Shown one piece after another: positions 37,088 to 45,276 of a stretch of 64,000 nt of DNA. This DNA is from Streptomyces sp. A1277. Lineage in GTDB: Bacteria; Actinomycetota; Actinomycetes; Streptomycetales; Streptomycetaceae. Each line of letters opens with the position of its first letter. Position 1 is the stretch's first letter. The notes beneath the pieces were generated by a model. It made no database searches, had not been told where the DNA came from, and worked only from the letters and a program-made list of their open reading frames with translations. A program made the translations under genes and the position numbers. Location of the stretch: contig NZ_SSBI01000047.1 in NCBI RefSeq assembly GCF_004795015.1, positions 1-64,000 of the forward strand, given 5' to 3'.

Positions 37088-37203
37088 TCATGGTCACGCA
37101 CGATTGTTCATGACGGCGCACGATCGGTTGTTCATGACGGCGCATGATCGACCGCTCATGACGGCGCATGATCGACCGCTCATGACGGCGCGTGATCCAC
37201 AGA
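37088..37203. repeat. Array of five TCATG-N6-CATGA-type palindromes (24-bp period)
   Basis: Units start at 37088, 37108, 37132, 37156 and 37180, so spacing is 20, 24, 24, 24 bp. Each begins TCATG and, after six bases, carries CATGA or a one-base variant (CACGA, CGTGA). Units 3 and 4 are identical over 24 bp (TCATGACGGCGCATGATCGA plus CCGC). The rest of the 423-bp gap contains no convincing gene. The array lies after the coiled-coil gene and before a terminator. Regularly phased inverted repeats are typical of protein-binding arrays. Confidence 0.9.
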
Positions 37204-37209
37204 ATTACA

Positions 37210-37238
37210 GGGGACGCTTCGGCGTCCCTTCTTTCTTT
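37210..37238 (+). terminator. Terminator between the palindrome array and smc
   Basis: GGGGACGC, TTCG loop, GCGTCCCT, followed by TCTTTCTTT. A canonical stable tetraloop hairpin with U-rich tail. It ends transcription from the coiled-coil gene, so smc needs its own promoter within the next 110 bp. Confidence 0.85.
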
Positions 37239-37348
37239 CCCCTTCGCCCCGCGCAGCTCCGCCCCGGACGTACACCCCTTCCCTTACCGTCTGATGTGCC
37301 CTGCACCTTCATCGGTGAAACCGAGAGCGAAAGGTAGAGTCCGGCGGC

Positions 37349-40300
37349 GTGCACCTCAAGGCCCTGACCCTGCGCGGTTTCAAATCGTTCGCCTCCGCCA
37401 CGACTCTGCGTTTCGAACCCGGGATCACCTGCGTGGTCGGCCCCAACGGGTCGGGCAAGTCCAATGTGGTGGACGCGCTCTCCTGGGTCATGGGGGAGCA
37501 GGGGGCCAAATCCCTGCGCGGCGGCAAGATGGAGGACGTGATCTTCGCCGGGACCACCGGCCGGCCGCCGCTGGGCCGGGCGGAGGTGTCGCTGACCATC
37601 GACAATTCCGATGGCGCGCTGCCCATCGAGTACGCCGAAGTGACGATCACGCGGATCATGTTCCGCAACGGCGGCAGCGAATACCAGATCAACGGCGACA
37701 CGTGCCGGCTGCTCGACATCCAGGAACTGCTTTCCGACTCCGGCATCGGCCGCGAGATGCACGTCATCGTCGGCCAGGGCCAGCTGGACTCCGTCCTCCA
37801 TGCCGACCCGATGGGCCGCCGCGCCTTCATCGAGGAGGCGGCCGGCGTCCTCAAGCACCGCAAGCGCAAGGAGAAGGCGCTGCGGAAGCTGGACGCGATG
37901 GGCGCGAACCTCGCCAGGGTGCAGGACCTCACCGACGAACTGCGGCGGCAGCTGAAACCGCTCGGCCGGCAGGCGGCGGTGGCCCGCCGGGCCGCCGTCA
38001 TCCAGGCAGACCTGCGCGACGCCCGGCTGCGCCTCCTCGCCGACGACCTCGTCACGCTGCGCACCGCCCTGCGTGGCGAGATCGCCGACGAGGCCGCGCT
38101 CAAGCAGCGCCGGGAGGCCGCCGAGGCGGAGCTCAAGGCCGCACTCGGACGCGAGGCCGCGCTGGAGGACGAGGTGCGGCGGCTGACGCCCCGGCTCCAG
38201 CGCGCCCAGCAGACCTGGTACGAGCTGTCCCAGCTGGCCGAACGGGTACGCGGCACGATCTCGCTGGCCGACGCCCGGGTGAAGAGCGCGAGCGCGCCGC
38301 CCGAGGAGGAGCGGCGGGGCCGCGACCCCGAGGACATGGAGCGGGAGGCCGCCCGCATCCGCGAGCAGGAGGCCGAACTGACCGCGGCCCTGGAGGCGGC
38401 GGAACACGCGCTGGAGGACACCGCGTCCCACCGCGCCGAGCTGGAGCGCGCGTTGGCGGCCGAGGAGCGCGGGCTCAAGGACGCCGCCCGCGCCCTGGCC
38501 GACCGCCGCGAAGGGCTCGCCCGGCTGCACGGCCAGGTCAACGCCGCCCGCAGCCGTGCCGGTTCGGCCCAGGCGGAGATCGACCGGCTGGCCGCGTCCC
38601 GCGACGAGGCGCGCGAGCGGGCGGTCGCGGCCCAGGAGGAGTACGAGCAGCTGAAGGCCGAGGTCGACGGCCTGGACGCGGGGGACACCGAACTCGGCGA
38701 GCGCCACGAGGCCGCCCGGCGCGAGCTTAAGGACGCCGAGTCGGCGCTCTCCGGCGCCCGCGAGGAAGCCACCGCCGCCGAACGCCGGCGCGCCGCCCTC
38801 GCGGCCCGGCACGACGCGCTCGCCCTCGGGCTGCGGCGCAAGGACGGTACGGGGGTGCTGCTCGGGGCCCGCGACCGGCTGACCGGGGTGCTCGGACCGG
38901 CGGCGGAGCTGCTGACGGTGGCCCCGGGGCACGAAGTCGCGGTGGCGGCGGCGCTGGGCGCGGCGGCGGACGCGGTCGCGGTGACGGACCCGGCCACGGC
39001 GGCCGAGGCGATCCGGCTGCTGCGCAAGCAGGACGCGGGGCGCGCGGCCCTGCTCCTGGGCGGCGGGCCGCGGGGCGCGGACGCGGTGGGCCACGTACCC
39101 GGGCAGGGCGCGCAGGCGCATCCGCCGCAGGTCGTCCTTCCCGGGCAGAGCACCCAGGCCGCGGACGCCCCGGAGCACACGGGCACCGCCGCCGACCGGC
39201 AGCCGGTTCCGGTCGTCGTCGCCGGCCCCGGGGCGCCCGCCGTCGCGGACCTCGTCGGCGGCCCCCTCGAACTGGTGGCCGCCGTCCGCAGGCTGGTGCG
39301 GGACATGGTGGTCGTCGCCACACTGGAGGACGCCGAGGATCTGGTGGCGGCCCATCCGGAGCTGACGGCGGTGACGGGCGAGGGGGACCTCCTCTCCGCG
39401 CACTTCGCGCACGGCGGCTCCGCGGGCGCGCCGAGCCTGCTCGAAGTGCAGGCGTCCGTGGACGAGGCGGCCGCCGAACTCGCCGAACTCGCCGTGCGCT
39501 GCACCGAACTGGCCGAGGCGCAGCGCCTCGCGGCCGAGCGGCGGACCGCGTCGGCGGCGCTGGTCGAGGAGCTGGGGGAGCGCCGGCGGGCCGCGGAGCG
39601 GGAGAAGTCCGGGGTGGCCCAGCAGCTCGGCCGGCTGGCCGGGCAGGCGCGGGGCGCCGCCGGTGAGGCCGAGCGCATGGACGCTTCGGCCGCCCGGGCC
39701 CAGGAGGCGCTGGAGCGGGCGACCGAGGAGGCCGAGGAGCTGGCCGAACGGCTGCTCGTCGCCGAGGAGGCGGCCGGGGACGGCGCGGACGACGAGCCGG
39801 ACACCGGTGTGCGCGACCGGCTCGCGGCCGACGGTGCCAACGCCCGCCAGACCGAGATGGAGGCCCGTCTCCAGGTCCGTACGCACGAGGAACGCGTCAA
39901 GGCGCTCGCCGGGCGCGCCGACTCGCTGGACCGGGCCGCGCGGGCCGAGCGCGAGGCGCGGGCCCGGGCCGAGCGGCGCCGCGCCCGGCTGCGCCACGAG
40001 GCCGAGGTGGCCTCCGCCGTGGCGTCGGGCGCCCGGCAGCTGCTGGCCCACGTCGAGGTGTCCGTCGTACGGGCGGAGCGGGAGCGGGCGGCGGCCGAGG
40101 CGTCGAAGGGGGAGCGTGAGCGCGAGCTGGCGGCCGAGCGGCTGCGGGGCCGCGACCTCAAGGCGGAGCTCGACAAGCTGACGGACTCGGTGCACCGGGG
40201 CGAGGTGCTGGGTGCCGAGAAGCGGCTGCGGATAGAGCAGCTGGAGACGAAGGCGCTGGAGGAGCTGGGCGTCGAGCCGGCCGGGCTGGCGGCCGAGTAC

Positions 40301-41041
40301 GGACCCGACCAGCCGGTGCCACCGTCGCCGGCAGCCGAGGGCGAGGAGCTGCCCGAGGACCCGGAGCATCCGCGCAACCTGCCGAGGCCGTTCGTCAGGG
40401 CCGAGCAGGAGAAGCGGCTCAGGTCTGCCGAACGGGCGTATCAGCAACTCGGGAAGGTGAATCCGCTCGCCCTTGAGGAGTTCTCGGCGCTGGAGGAGCG
40501 GCACAAGTTCCTCTCCGAGCAGCTGGAGGACCTGAAGAAGACCCGGGCCGATCTGATGCAGGTCGTCAAAGAGGTGGACGAGCGGGTCGAGCAGGTCTTC
40601 ACCGAGGCATACCGGGACACCGCCCGCGAGTTCGAGGGCGTCTTCTCGCGCCTGTTCCCGGGCGGTGAGGGGCGGCTGATCCTGACCGATCCGGACAACA
40701 TGCTCGCCACCGGAGTGGACGTCGAGGCACGGCCGCCGGGCAAGAAGGTCAAGCGGCTCTCCCTGCTGTCAGGCGGCGAAAGGTCCCTGACGGCAGTGGC
40801 GTTGCTGGTCTCGATCTTCAAGGCCAGGCCGAGCCCGTTCTATGTGATGGACGAGGTCGAGGCGGCGCTCGACGACACCAACCTCCAGCGGCTGATCCGG
40901 ATCATGGAGGAGCTCCAGGAGAGCTCGCAGCTCATCGTGATCACGCATCAGAAGCGGACGATGGAGGTCGCCGACGCGCTGTACGGCGTCTCGATGCAGG
41001 GCGACGGCGTCTCCAAGGTCATCAGCCAGCGGCTTCGCTGA
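37349..41041 (+). CDS. smc: Chromosome segregation protein SMC
   Basis: The 1230-aa SMC ATPase organises and condenses the chromosome with ScpA/ScpB. Head: FKSFASATTLRFEPG, Walker A GPNGSGKS at about residue 31-38. Two long coiled-coil arms (about 170-500 and 690-1000) flank the hinge (about 510-680). The C-terminal head carries signature LSGGERSLTAVALL and Walker B FYVMDEVEAALDD. The hinge contains an extra Gly/Pro/Ala-rich insertion (GGGPRGADAVGHVPGQ onward, about 50 residues) absent from Bacillus SMC. GTG start. Confidence 0.96.
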   Translation: MHLKALTLRGFKSFASATTLRFEPGITCVVGPNGSGKSNVVDALSWVMGEQGAKSLRGGKMEDVIFAGTTGRPPLGRAEVSLTIDNSDGALPIEYAEVTITRIMFRNGGSEYQINGDTCRLLDIQELLSDSGIGREMHVIVGQGQLDSVLHADPMGRRAFIEEAAGVLKHRKRKEKALRKLDAMGANLARVQDLTDELRRQLKPLGRQAAVARRAAVIQADLRDARLRLLADDLVTLRTALRGEIADEAALKQRREAAEAELKAALGREAALEDEVRRLTPRLQRAQQTWYELSQLAERVRGTISLADARVKSASAPPEEERRGRDPEDMEREAARIREQEAELTAALEAAEHALEDTASHRAELERALAAEERGLKDAARALADRREGLARLHGQVNAARSRAGSAQAEIDRLAASRDEARERAVAAQEEYEQLKAEVDGLDAGDTELGERHEAARRELKDAESALSGAREEATAAERRRAALAARHDALALGLRRKDGTGVLLGARDRLTGVLGPAAELLTVAPGHEVAVAAALGAAADAVAVTDPATAAEAIRLLRKQDAGRAALLLGGGPRGADAVGHVPGQGAQAHPPQVVLPGQSTQAADAPEHTGTAADRQPVPVVVAGPGAPAVADLVGGPLELVAAVRRLVRDMVVVATLEDAEDLVAAHPELTAVTGEGDLLSAHFAHGGSAGAPSLLEVQASVDEAAAELAELAVRCTELAEAQRLAAERRTASAALVEELGERRRAAEREKSGVAQQLGRLAGQARGAAGEAERMDASAARAQEALERATEEAEELAERLLVAEEAAGDGADDEPDTGVRDRLAADGANARQTEMEARLQVRTHEERVKALAGRADSLDRAARAEREARARAERRRARLRHEAEVASAVASGARQLLAHVEVSVVRAERERAAAEASKGERERELAAERLRGRDLKAELDKLTDSVHRGEVLGAEKRLRIEQLETKALEELGVEPAGLAAEYGPDQPVPPSPAAEGEELPEDPEHPRNLPRPFVRAEQEKRLRSAERAYQQLGKVNPLALEEFSALEERHKFLSEQLEDLKKTRADLMQVVKEVDERVEQVFTEAYRDTAREFEGVFSRLFPGGEGRLILTDPDNMLATGVDVEARPPGKKVKRLSLLSGGERSLTAVALLVSIFKARPSPFYVMDEVEAALDDTNLQRLIRIMEELQESSQLIVITHQKRTMEVADALYGVSMQGDGVSKVISQRLR

Positions 41042-41115
41042 GCTTTTTCCCATCTTCAGGACTTCAACCTGACCTTTGGGGTACGCGGAGATCGTTCTCG
41101 GCTCCTACCCCGGTG

Positions 41116-41169
41116 TTGACTTCAAAACTTGAAGGCATAGTCTCTGCGGCGTCTGCTTTGCCTTCAAGT
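41116..41169 (+). promoter_or_regulatory. glcP promoter with overlapping CTTCAA/TTGAAG operator
   Basis: A -35-like TTGACT (41116-41121) and -10-like TAGTCT (41138-41143) are 16 bp apart. The spacer contains the palindrome CTTCAA-AAC-TTGAAG (41120-41134). A second level of symmetry links ACTTGAAGGCA (41127-41137) with TGCCTTCAAGT (41159-41169), 11 of 11 bases over a 21-bp gap. A repressor bound here would cover the promoter. The regulator is not identified. Confidence 0.6.
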
Positions 41170-41250
41170 GGTAGCCGGTAAAAAGTTGTGTACCACTGGG
41201 AGGAGCTCACCCCCCACGCCTGTCGTTGCGGCCAGGCATCAGGAGTTCAT

Positions 41251-42669
41251 GTGACCAGCACATCGCAGGGACCGGAGTCCGGAGCCAGGTCGGCCCACCC
41301 GGACCACCTCGGCCACGTCATCTTCATCACCGCCGCGGCCGCTATGGGTGGCTTCCTCTTCGGCTACGACAGCTCCGTCATCAACGGCGCCGTCGAGGCG
41401 ATCCGCCACCGGTACGACATCGGCTCGGGCACGCTCGCCCAGGTCATCGCCATCGCCCTGATCGGCTGTGCGATCGGCGCCGCCACGGCCGGCCGGATCG
41501 CCGACCGCATCGGCCGCATCCGCTGCATGCAGATCTCCGCCACCCTGTTCACCATCAGCGCCGTGGGCTCCGCGCTCCCGTTCGCGCTCTGGGACCTGGC
41601 GATCTGGCGCGTCATCGGCGGCTTCGCGATCGGCATGGCCTCGGTGATCGGCCCCGCGTACATCGCCGAGGTCTCACCGCCCGCCTACCGGGGCCGGCTC
41701 GGCTCCTTCCAGCAGGCCGCGATCGTCATCGGCATCGCCATCTCCCAGCTGGTCAACTACGGCATCCTGCAGATCGCCGACGGCGACCAGCGCGGCAAGA
41801 TCGCCGGGCTGGAAGCCTGGCAGTGGATGCTCGGCGTGATGGTCGTGCCCGCGATCCTCTACGGGCTGCTCTCGTTCGCGATCCCCGAGTCGCCGCGCTT
41901 CCTGCTCTCCATCGGCAAGCGGGAGCGGGCCCGGAAGATCCTCGAAGAGGTCGAGGGCAAGGGCGTCGACCTCGACGCACGGGTCGAGGAGATCGAGACC
42001 GCGATGCGCCGCGAGCACAAGTCCAGCTTCAAGGACCTGCTGGGCAGCCGCTTCGGCTTCCTGCCCATCGTCTGGGTCGGCATCGGCCTCTCGGTGTTCC
42101 AGCAGCTCGTCGGCATCAACGTGGCCTTCTACTACTCGGCGACGCTGTGGCAGTCCGTCGGCATCGACCCGACCGACTCGTTCTTCTACTCGTTCACCAC
42201 CTCGATCATCAACATCATCGGTACCGTCATCGCGATGATCCTGGTGGACCGGGTCGGCCGCCGCCCGCTCGCCCTCGTCGGCTCCTGCGGCATGGCCGTC
42301 GCCCTCGCCTTCGAGGCGTGGGCCTTCTCCGCCGACCTGGTCGACGGCAAGCTGCCCACCACCCAGGGCACGGTCGCGCTCATCGCCGCCCACGTCTTCG
42401 TGCTCTTCTTCGCCCTGTCGTGGGGTGTCATCGTCTGGGTCTTCCTCGGCGAGATGTTCCCCAACCGCATCCGCGCCGCCGCGCTCGGCGTCGCCGCATC
42501 GGCGCAGTGGATCGCCAACTGGGCGATCACCGCGAGCTTCCCGAGCCTCGCCGACTGGAACCTGTCGGGCACGTACATCATCTACGCCTGCTTCGCCACG
42601 CTCTCGATCCCCTTCGTCATCAAGTTCGTCAAGGAGACCAAGGGCAAGGCGCTGGAGGAGATGGGCTGA
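41251..42669 (+). CDS. glcP: Glucose permease, MFS sugar-porter family
   Basis: The 472-aa, 12-helix transporter has the sugar-porter motifs GGFLFGYDSSVINGAV (helix 1), GRIADRIGRIR, PAYIAEVSPPAYRGRLGS, IPESPRFL, QQLVGINVAFYYS (sugar-binding helix 7) and DRVGRRPLALVG. It lies at the place of glcP1 (SCO5578), the main glucose importer of S. coelicolor. There it feeds glucose kinase in the cytoplasm; glucose is not taken up by the PTS. The start is GTG 41251, 5 nt after AGGAG. A hairpin follows the gene. Confidence 0.92.
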   Translation: MTSTSQGPESGARSAHPDHLGHVIFITAAAAMGGFLFGYDSSVINGAVEAIRHRYDIGSGTLAQVIAIALIGCAIGAATAGRIADRIGRIRCMQISATLFTISAVGSALPFALWDLAIWRVIGGFAIGMASVIGPAYIAEVSPPAYRGRLGSFQQAAIVIGIAISQLVNYGILQIADGDQRGKIAGLEAWQWMLGVMVVPAILYGLLSFAIPESPRFLLSIGKRERARKILEEVEGKGVDLDARVEEIETAMRREHKSSFKDLLGSRFGFLPIVWVGIGLSVFQQLVGINVAFYYSATLWQSVGIDPTDSFFYSFTTSIINIIGTVIAMILVDRVGRRPLALVGSCGMAVALAFEAWAFSADLVDGKLPTTQGTVALIAAHVFVLFFALSWGVIVWVFLGEMFPNRIRAAALGVAASAQWIANWAITASFPSLADWNLSGTYIIYACFATLSIPFVIKFVKETKGKALEEMG

Positions 42670-42695
42670 CTCCCCGCTGCCCCGCTCCTCGAACC

Positions 42696-42735
42696 CGTAC
42701 GGCCCCGGCTCGCACCCGCGACCCGGGGCCGTACG
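42696..42735. terminator. Terminator between glcP and the LLM oxidoreductase
   Basis: CGTACGGCCCCGG (42696-42708) pairs perfectly with CCGGGGCCGTACG (42723-42735). It lies between convergent genes and probably serves both. Confidence 0.85.
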
Positions 42736-42739
42736 CGTC

Positions 42740-43705
42740 TCATGTGCCGACCGCCCCGCAGAACAGCCGCAGGCTCCGCCACCCCTCCTCGACCGGCATC
42801 CCGCCGCACAGCGGATGCAGCACCAGGCTGTCGAGCTCACCGGCCAGCGCCGCGCACGCCTTCGGGGTGACGACCCGGTAGACGCCCTCGTCCCGCAACT
42901 CCGCCACCGTCGTCGCCGCCGAGCGGACGGCCGAACGGATCTCATCGGACTGCCACGAGGCGTACGTACGCGCCTCGTGCAGGAAGTGCTCCCCGTACGC
43001 GGCCCAGGTCCGGTCCGGGTCCTCGGAGACATGCAGCAGCGGCGTCTCGGCCGACGGCATCATGCAGAACCCGTCCGTACCGTGCACCGCGCGCTGCTCG
43101 TGGTAGTACGCCTCCAGCTCCGGCAGGTGCGCGCTCGGGAACAGCGGCAGCCCGAGCCTCGCCGCCCGCCGCGCCGCCGGCCGCGAACTCCCGCCCACCA
43201 GCAGCAGCGGATGCGGGCGGGTGAACGGGCGCGGGGTGACCGTCACCGTACGGCCCCGGAACGCGAACGGCTCCCCGCTCCACGCCCTCAGCAGCGTCTC
43301 CAGCAGCTCGTCCTGGAGCCGGCCGCGCTCCGCCCACGCGACGCCCGCCCGCTCGTACTCCTCGCGCCGGTAGCCGATCCCCACCACCGTGGCCAGCCGG
43401 CCCGCGCTCAGCAGATCGAGCACCGCGATGTCCTCGGCCAGCCGCAGCGGGTCGTGCAGCGGGCCGATGACCGCCGAGACGGTCACCGCGATCCGCCGCG
43501 TCGCGCCGAACACGGCCGCCGCGAGCACGAACGGGGAGGGCAGCCAGGAGTCGGCGACCCCGTGGTGCTCCTCGGTCTGGACGGTGTCCACGCCGTGCGC
43601 GTCGGCGTACGCGGCCATCTCCAGCGCCGCACGGTAGCGGGCCGAGAGGGATTCGGGCGTGGCGCCCGGATCGACGAGGTTGAACCGTACGACGGTGAAG
43701 GCCAT
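42740..43705 (-). CDS. LLM-class flavin-dependent oxidoreductase
   Basis: The 321-aa luciferase-like protein shows an N-terminal strand FTVVRFNLVDPG, QTEEHHGVADSWLPSPF, RLAEDIAVLDLLSAGRLATVVGIGYRREEYE and LLVGGSSRPAARRAARLG. It probably binds FMN or F420; the window also encodes CofC for F420 synthesis, but the cofactor cannot be decided. ATG 43705 with AAGGGGAC is preferred to an upstream in-frame ATG. It lies downstream of the permease gene in the same direction; a shared substrate is possible. Confidence 0.85.
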   Translation of the reverse strand: MAFTVVRFNLVDPGATPESLSARYRAALEMAAYADAHGVDTVQTEEHHGVADSWLPSPFVLAAAVFGATRRIAVTVSAVIGPLHDPLRLAEDIAVLDLLSAGRLATVVGIGYRREEYERAGVAWAERGRLQDELLETLLRAWSGEPFAFRGRTVTVTPRPFTRPHPLLLVGGSSRPAARRAARLGLPLFPSAHLPELEAYYHEQRAVHGTDGFCMMPSAETPLLHVSEDPDRTWAAYGEHFLHEARTYASWQSDEIRSAVRSAATTVAELRDEGVYRVVTPKACAALAGELDSLVLHPLCGGMPVEEGWRSLRLFCGAVGT

Positions 43706-43760
43706 GACGCGGTCCCCTTCGGGCGGCCGGGACGGGGCGGCGACCATAGCTGACGGGGCG

Positions 43761-45152
43761 TCAGAAGTGTAGGGATGCGGCCCGGCGTCCGGTGCCCGGG
43801 CGCGGCAGCGCCGCGTACAGGCCGCCCGAGACGAGGACCGCGACCGCCCAGCCCAGGCCGCTGCGCCCGGGCCAGGTACCGGCGAGCGGGCCGGTGAACC
43901 ACTCCGCGCCGGTGAAGAGCAGCCCCACCGCGAGACCGGCCGCCCAGGCCGCGACGGCGGGCCACGCGACGCCTCCCGTGTACCAGTAGGCGCTGGTCGC
44001 GGTGGTGTCCATGAGCGCCACCGGATCGTAGGCGCGACCGCGCACCATGTCGGTGGCGAAGACCCCGATCCAGGCCGAGAACGTCACCGCCAGCAGATTC
44101 AGGAAGGAGACGAACGCGTCGATGAAACTGCTCGCCACCATCATCAGGAGCGACCCCAGCAGCAGGCTGATCGCCGCGTTCACCCCGACGGCCCAGGCGC
44201 GCGGGACCGAGAAGCCCAGGGTCTGCGCGGTGAATCCGGCCGAATACATCGACATCGCGTTGATCAGCACCATCCCGGTGACCGTGACGACCAGATACGG
44301 AACGGAGAGCCAGGTCGGCAGCAGGACGCCGATGAAGGAGACCGGATCACCCGTGACGGCCAGGCCCGGCGTCGCCACCGCCATCACCGCGCCCATCAGC
44401 ACCATCGGCGGGAACACCACGGCCGCCCCGCCCACGGTGGCCGCGACCATGGCCCGGCCCGAGGTCGAACGCGGCAGATAGCGGCTGAAGTCCGGGCCGG
44501 ACGGCGCCCAGCTGATCCCGCCGGCCGTCAGCGTGCCGATGCCCGCGAGCACCATCGACACCGGACCGGGCGGCCGCTCCAGGACCTCCCGCCACGGCGA
44601 GGTGACGGCCAGACGCACCAGCACCAGGACGCTGAAGGCGCCGAAGAGGTACGCCGACCAGGTGCAGCACACCCGCAGCGCCCGCAGCCCCAGGCCCGAC
44701 AGCAGGAAGCTGCCCGCGACGAACGCCACCAGCGTCCCCGTGACCAGGGCGGTCGTGCTCCGTACGCCGAACAGCACATCGCCCACGGTCAGCAGGGCGT
44801 ACGCCCCGGTGACCGCGTTCATCGTCTCCCAGCCCCACCGGGCGACCCAGATCAGCGCCCCCGGCGCCAGATTGCCCCGCTGGCCGAAAACGGCCCGGGA
44901 CAGCGCCATGCCGGGGGCGCCGCCGCGCTTCCCCGCCACCGAGATGAAGCCCACCAGGCCGAACGAGAGCAGCGGCGCGGTGACCGCCACGACCAGCACC
45001 TGCCCAAAGCTCAGCCGGTTGAGCACCATGAGCCCCGCGCCGACGGTGAGCAGCAGCACCGTCATGTTCGCCGCGGCCCAGGTGGGGAAGAGGGCGCGGA
45101 CCCGGCCGGTCCGCTCCTCGTCGGGCACGGGGTCCAGGCCACGGGTCTCCAC
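43761..45152 (-). CDS. NCS1-family (cytosine/purine/allantoin-type) permease
   Basis: The 463-aa protein has 12 predicted membrane helices. FPTWAAANMTVLLLTVGA, GAPGMALSRAVFGQRGNLAP, the GISWAPSGPDFSRYLP loop and DPVALMDTTATSAYWYTGGVAWPAVAAW are typical of bacterial cytosine permease-like NCS1 transporters. It imports a nucleobase, vitamin or related ring compound with Na+ or H+. The start is uncertain: GTG 45152 gives a normal cytosolic N-terminus, GTG 45203 adds 17 residues. Divergent from ftsY. Confidence 0.87.
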   Translation of the reverse strand: METRGLDPVPDEERTGRVRALFPTWAAANMTVLLLTVGAGLMVLNRLSFGQVLVVAVTAPLLSFGLVGFISVAGKRGGAPGMALSRAVFGQRGNLAPGALIWVARWGWETMNAVTGAYALLTVGDVLFGVRSTTALVTGTLVAFVAGSFLLSGLGLRALRVCCTWSAYLFGAFSVLVLVRLAVTSPWREVLERPPGPVSMVLAGIGTLTAGGISWAPSGPDFSRYLPRSTSGRAMVAATVGGAAVVFPPMVLMGAVMAVATPGLAVTGDPVSFIGVLLPTWLSVPYLVVTVTGMVLINAMSMYSAGFTAQTLGFSVPRAWAVGVNAAISLLLGSLLMMVASSFIDAFVSFLNLLAVTFSAWIGVFATDMVRGRAYDPVALMDTTATSAYWYTGGVAWPAVAAWAAGLAVGLLFTGAEWFTGPLAGTWPGRSGLGWAVAVLVSGGLYAALPRPGTGRRAASLHF

Positions 45153-45276
45153 GGCCAGGATCGTACCTTTCCGGCATACAGCGCATAACGAACAGGCGGA
45201 CACGCACGCCCCCGGAGCTGTGCCTCACCCCGCCCTTCCCCGATTGCCGGGCCGGGTGACTGATACTGGGTGGGTT

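Noticed and set aside
37088-37203. CRISPR array or ParB parS site
   Set aside because: Repeats are contiguous, with no unique spacers of 25-40 bp and no cas genes; the dyad does not match the parS consensus (GTTTCACGTGAAAC).
37104-37337. Small ORF made of repeated MTAHDRPL units
   Set aside because: It arises from the 24-bp palindrome array read in frame (24 is a multiple of 3) and runs through the terminator; no upstream ribosome-binding site.
37205-40504. About 1100-codon open frame antisense to smc
   Set aside because: High GC suppresses stop codons on the opposite strand; smc has clear motifs end to end, the antisense frame none.
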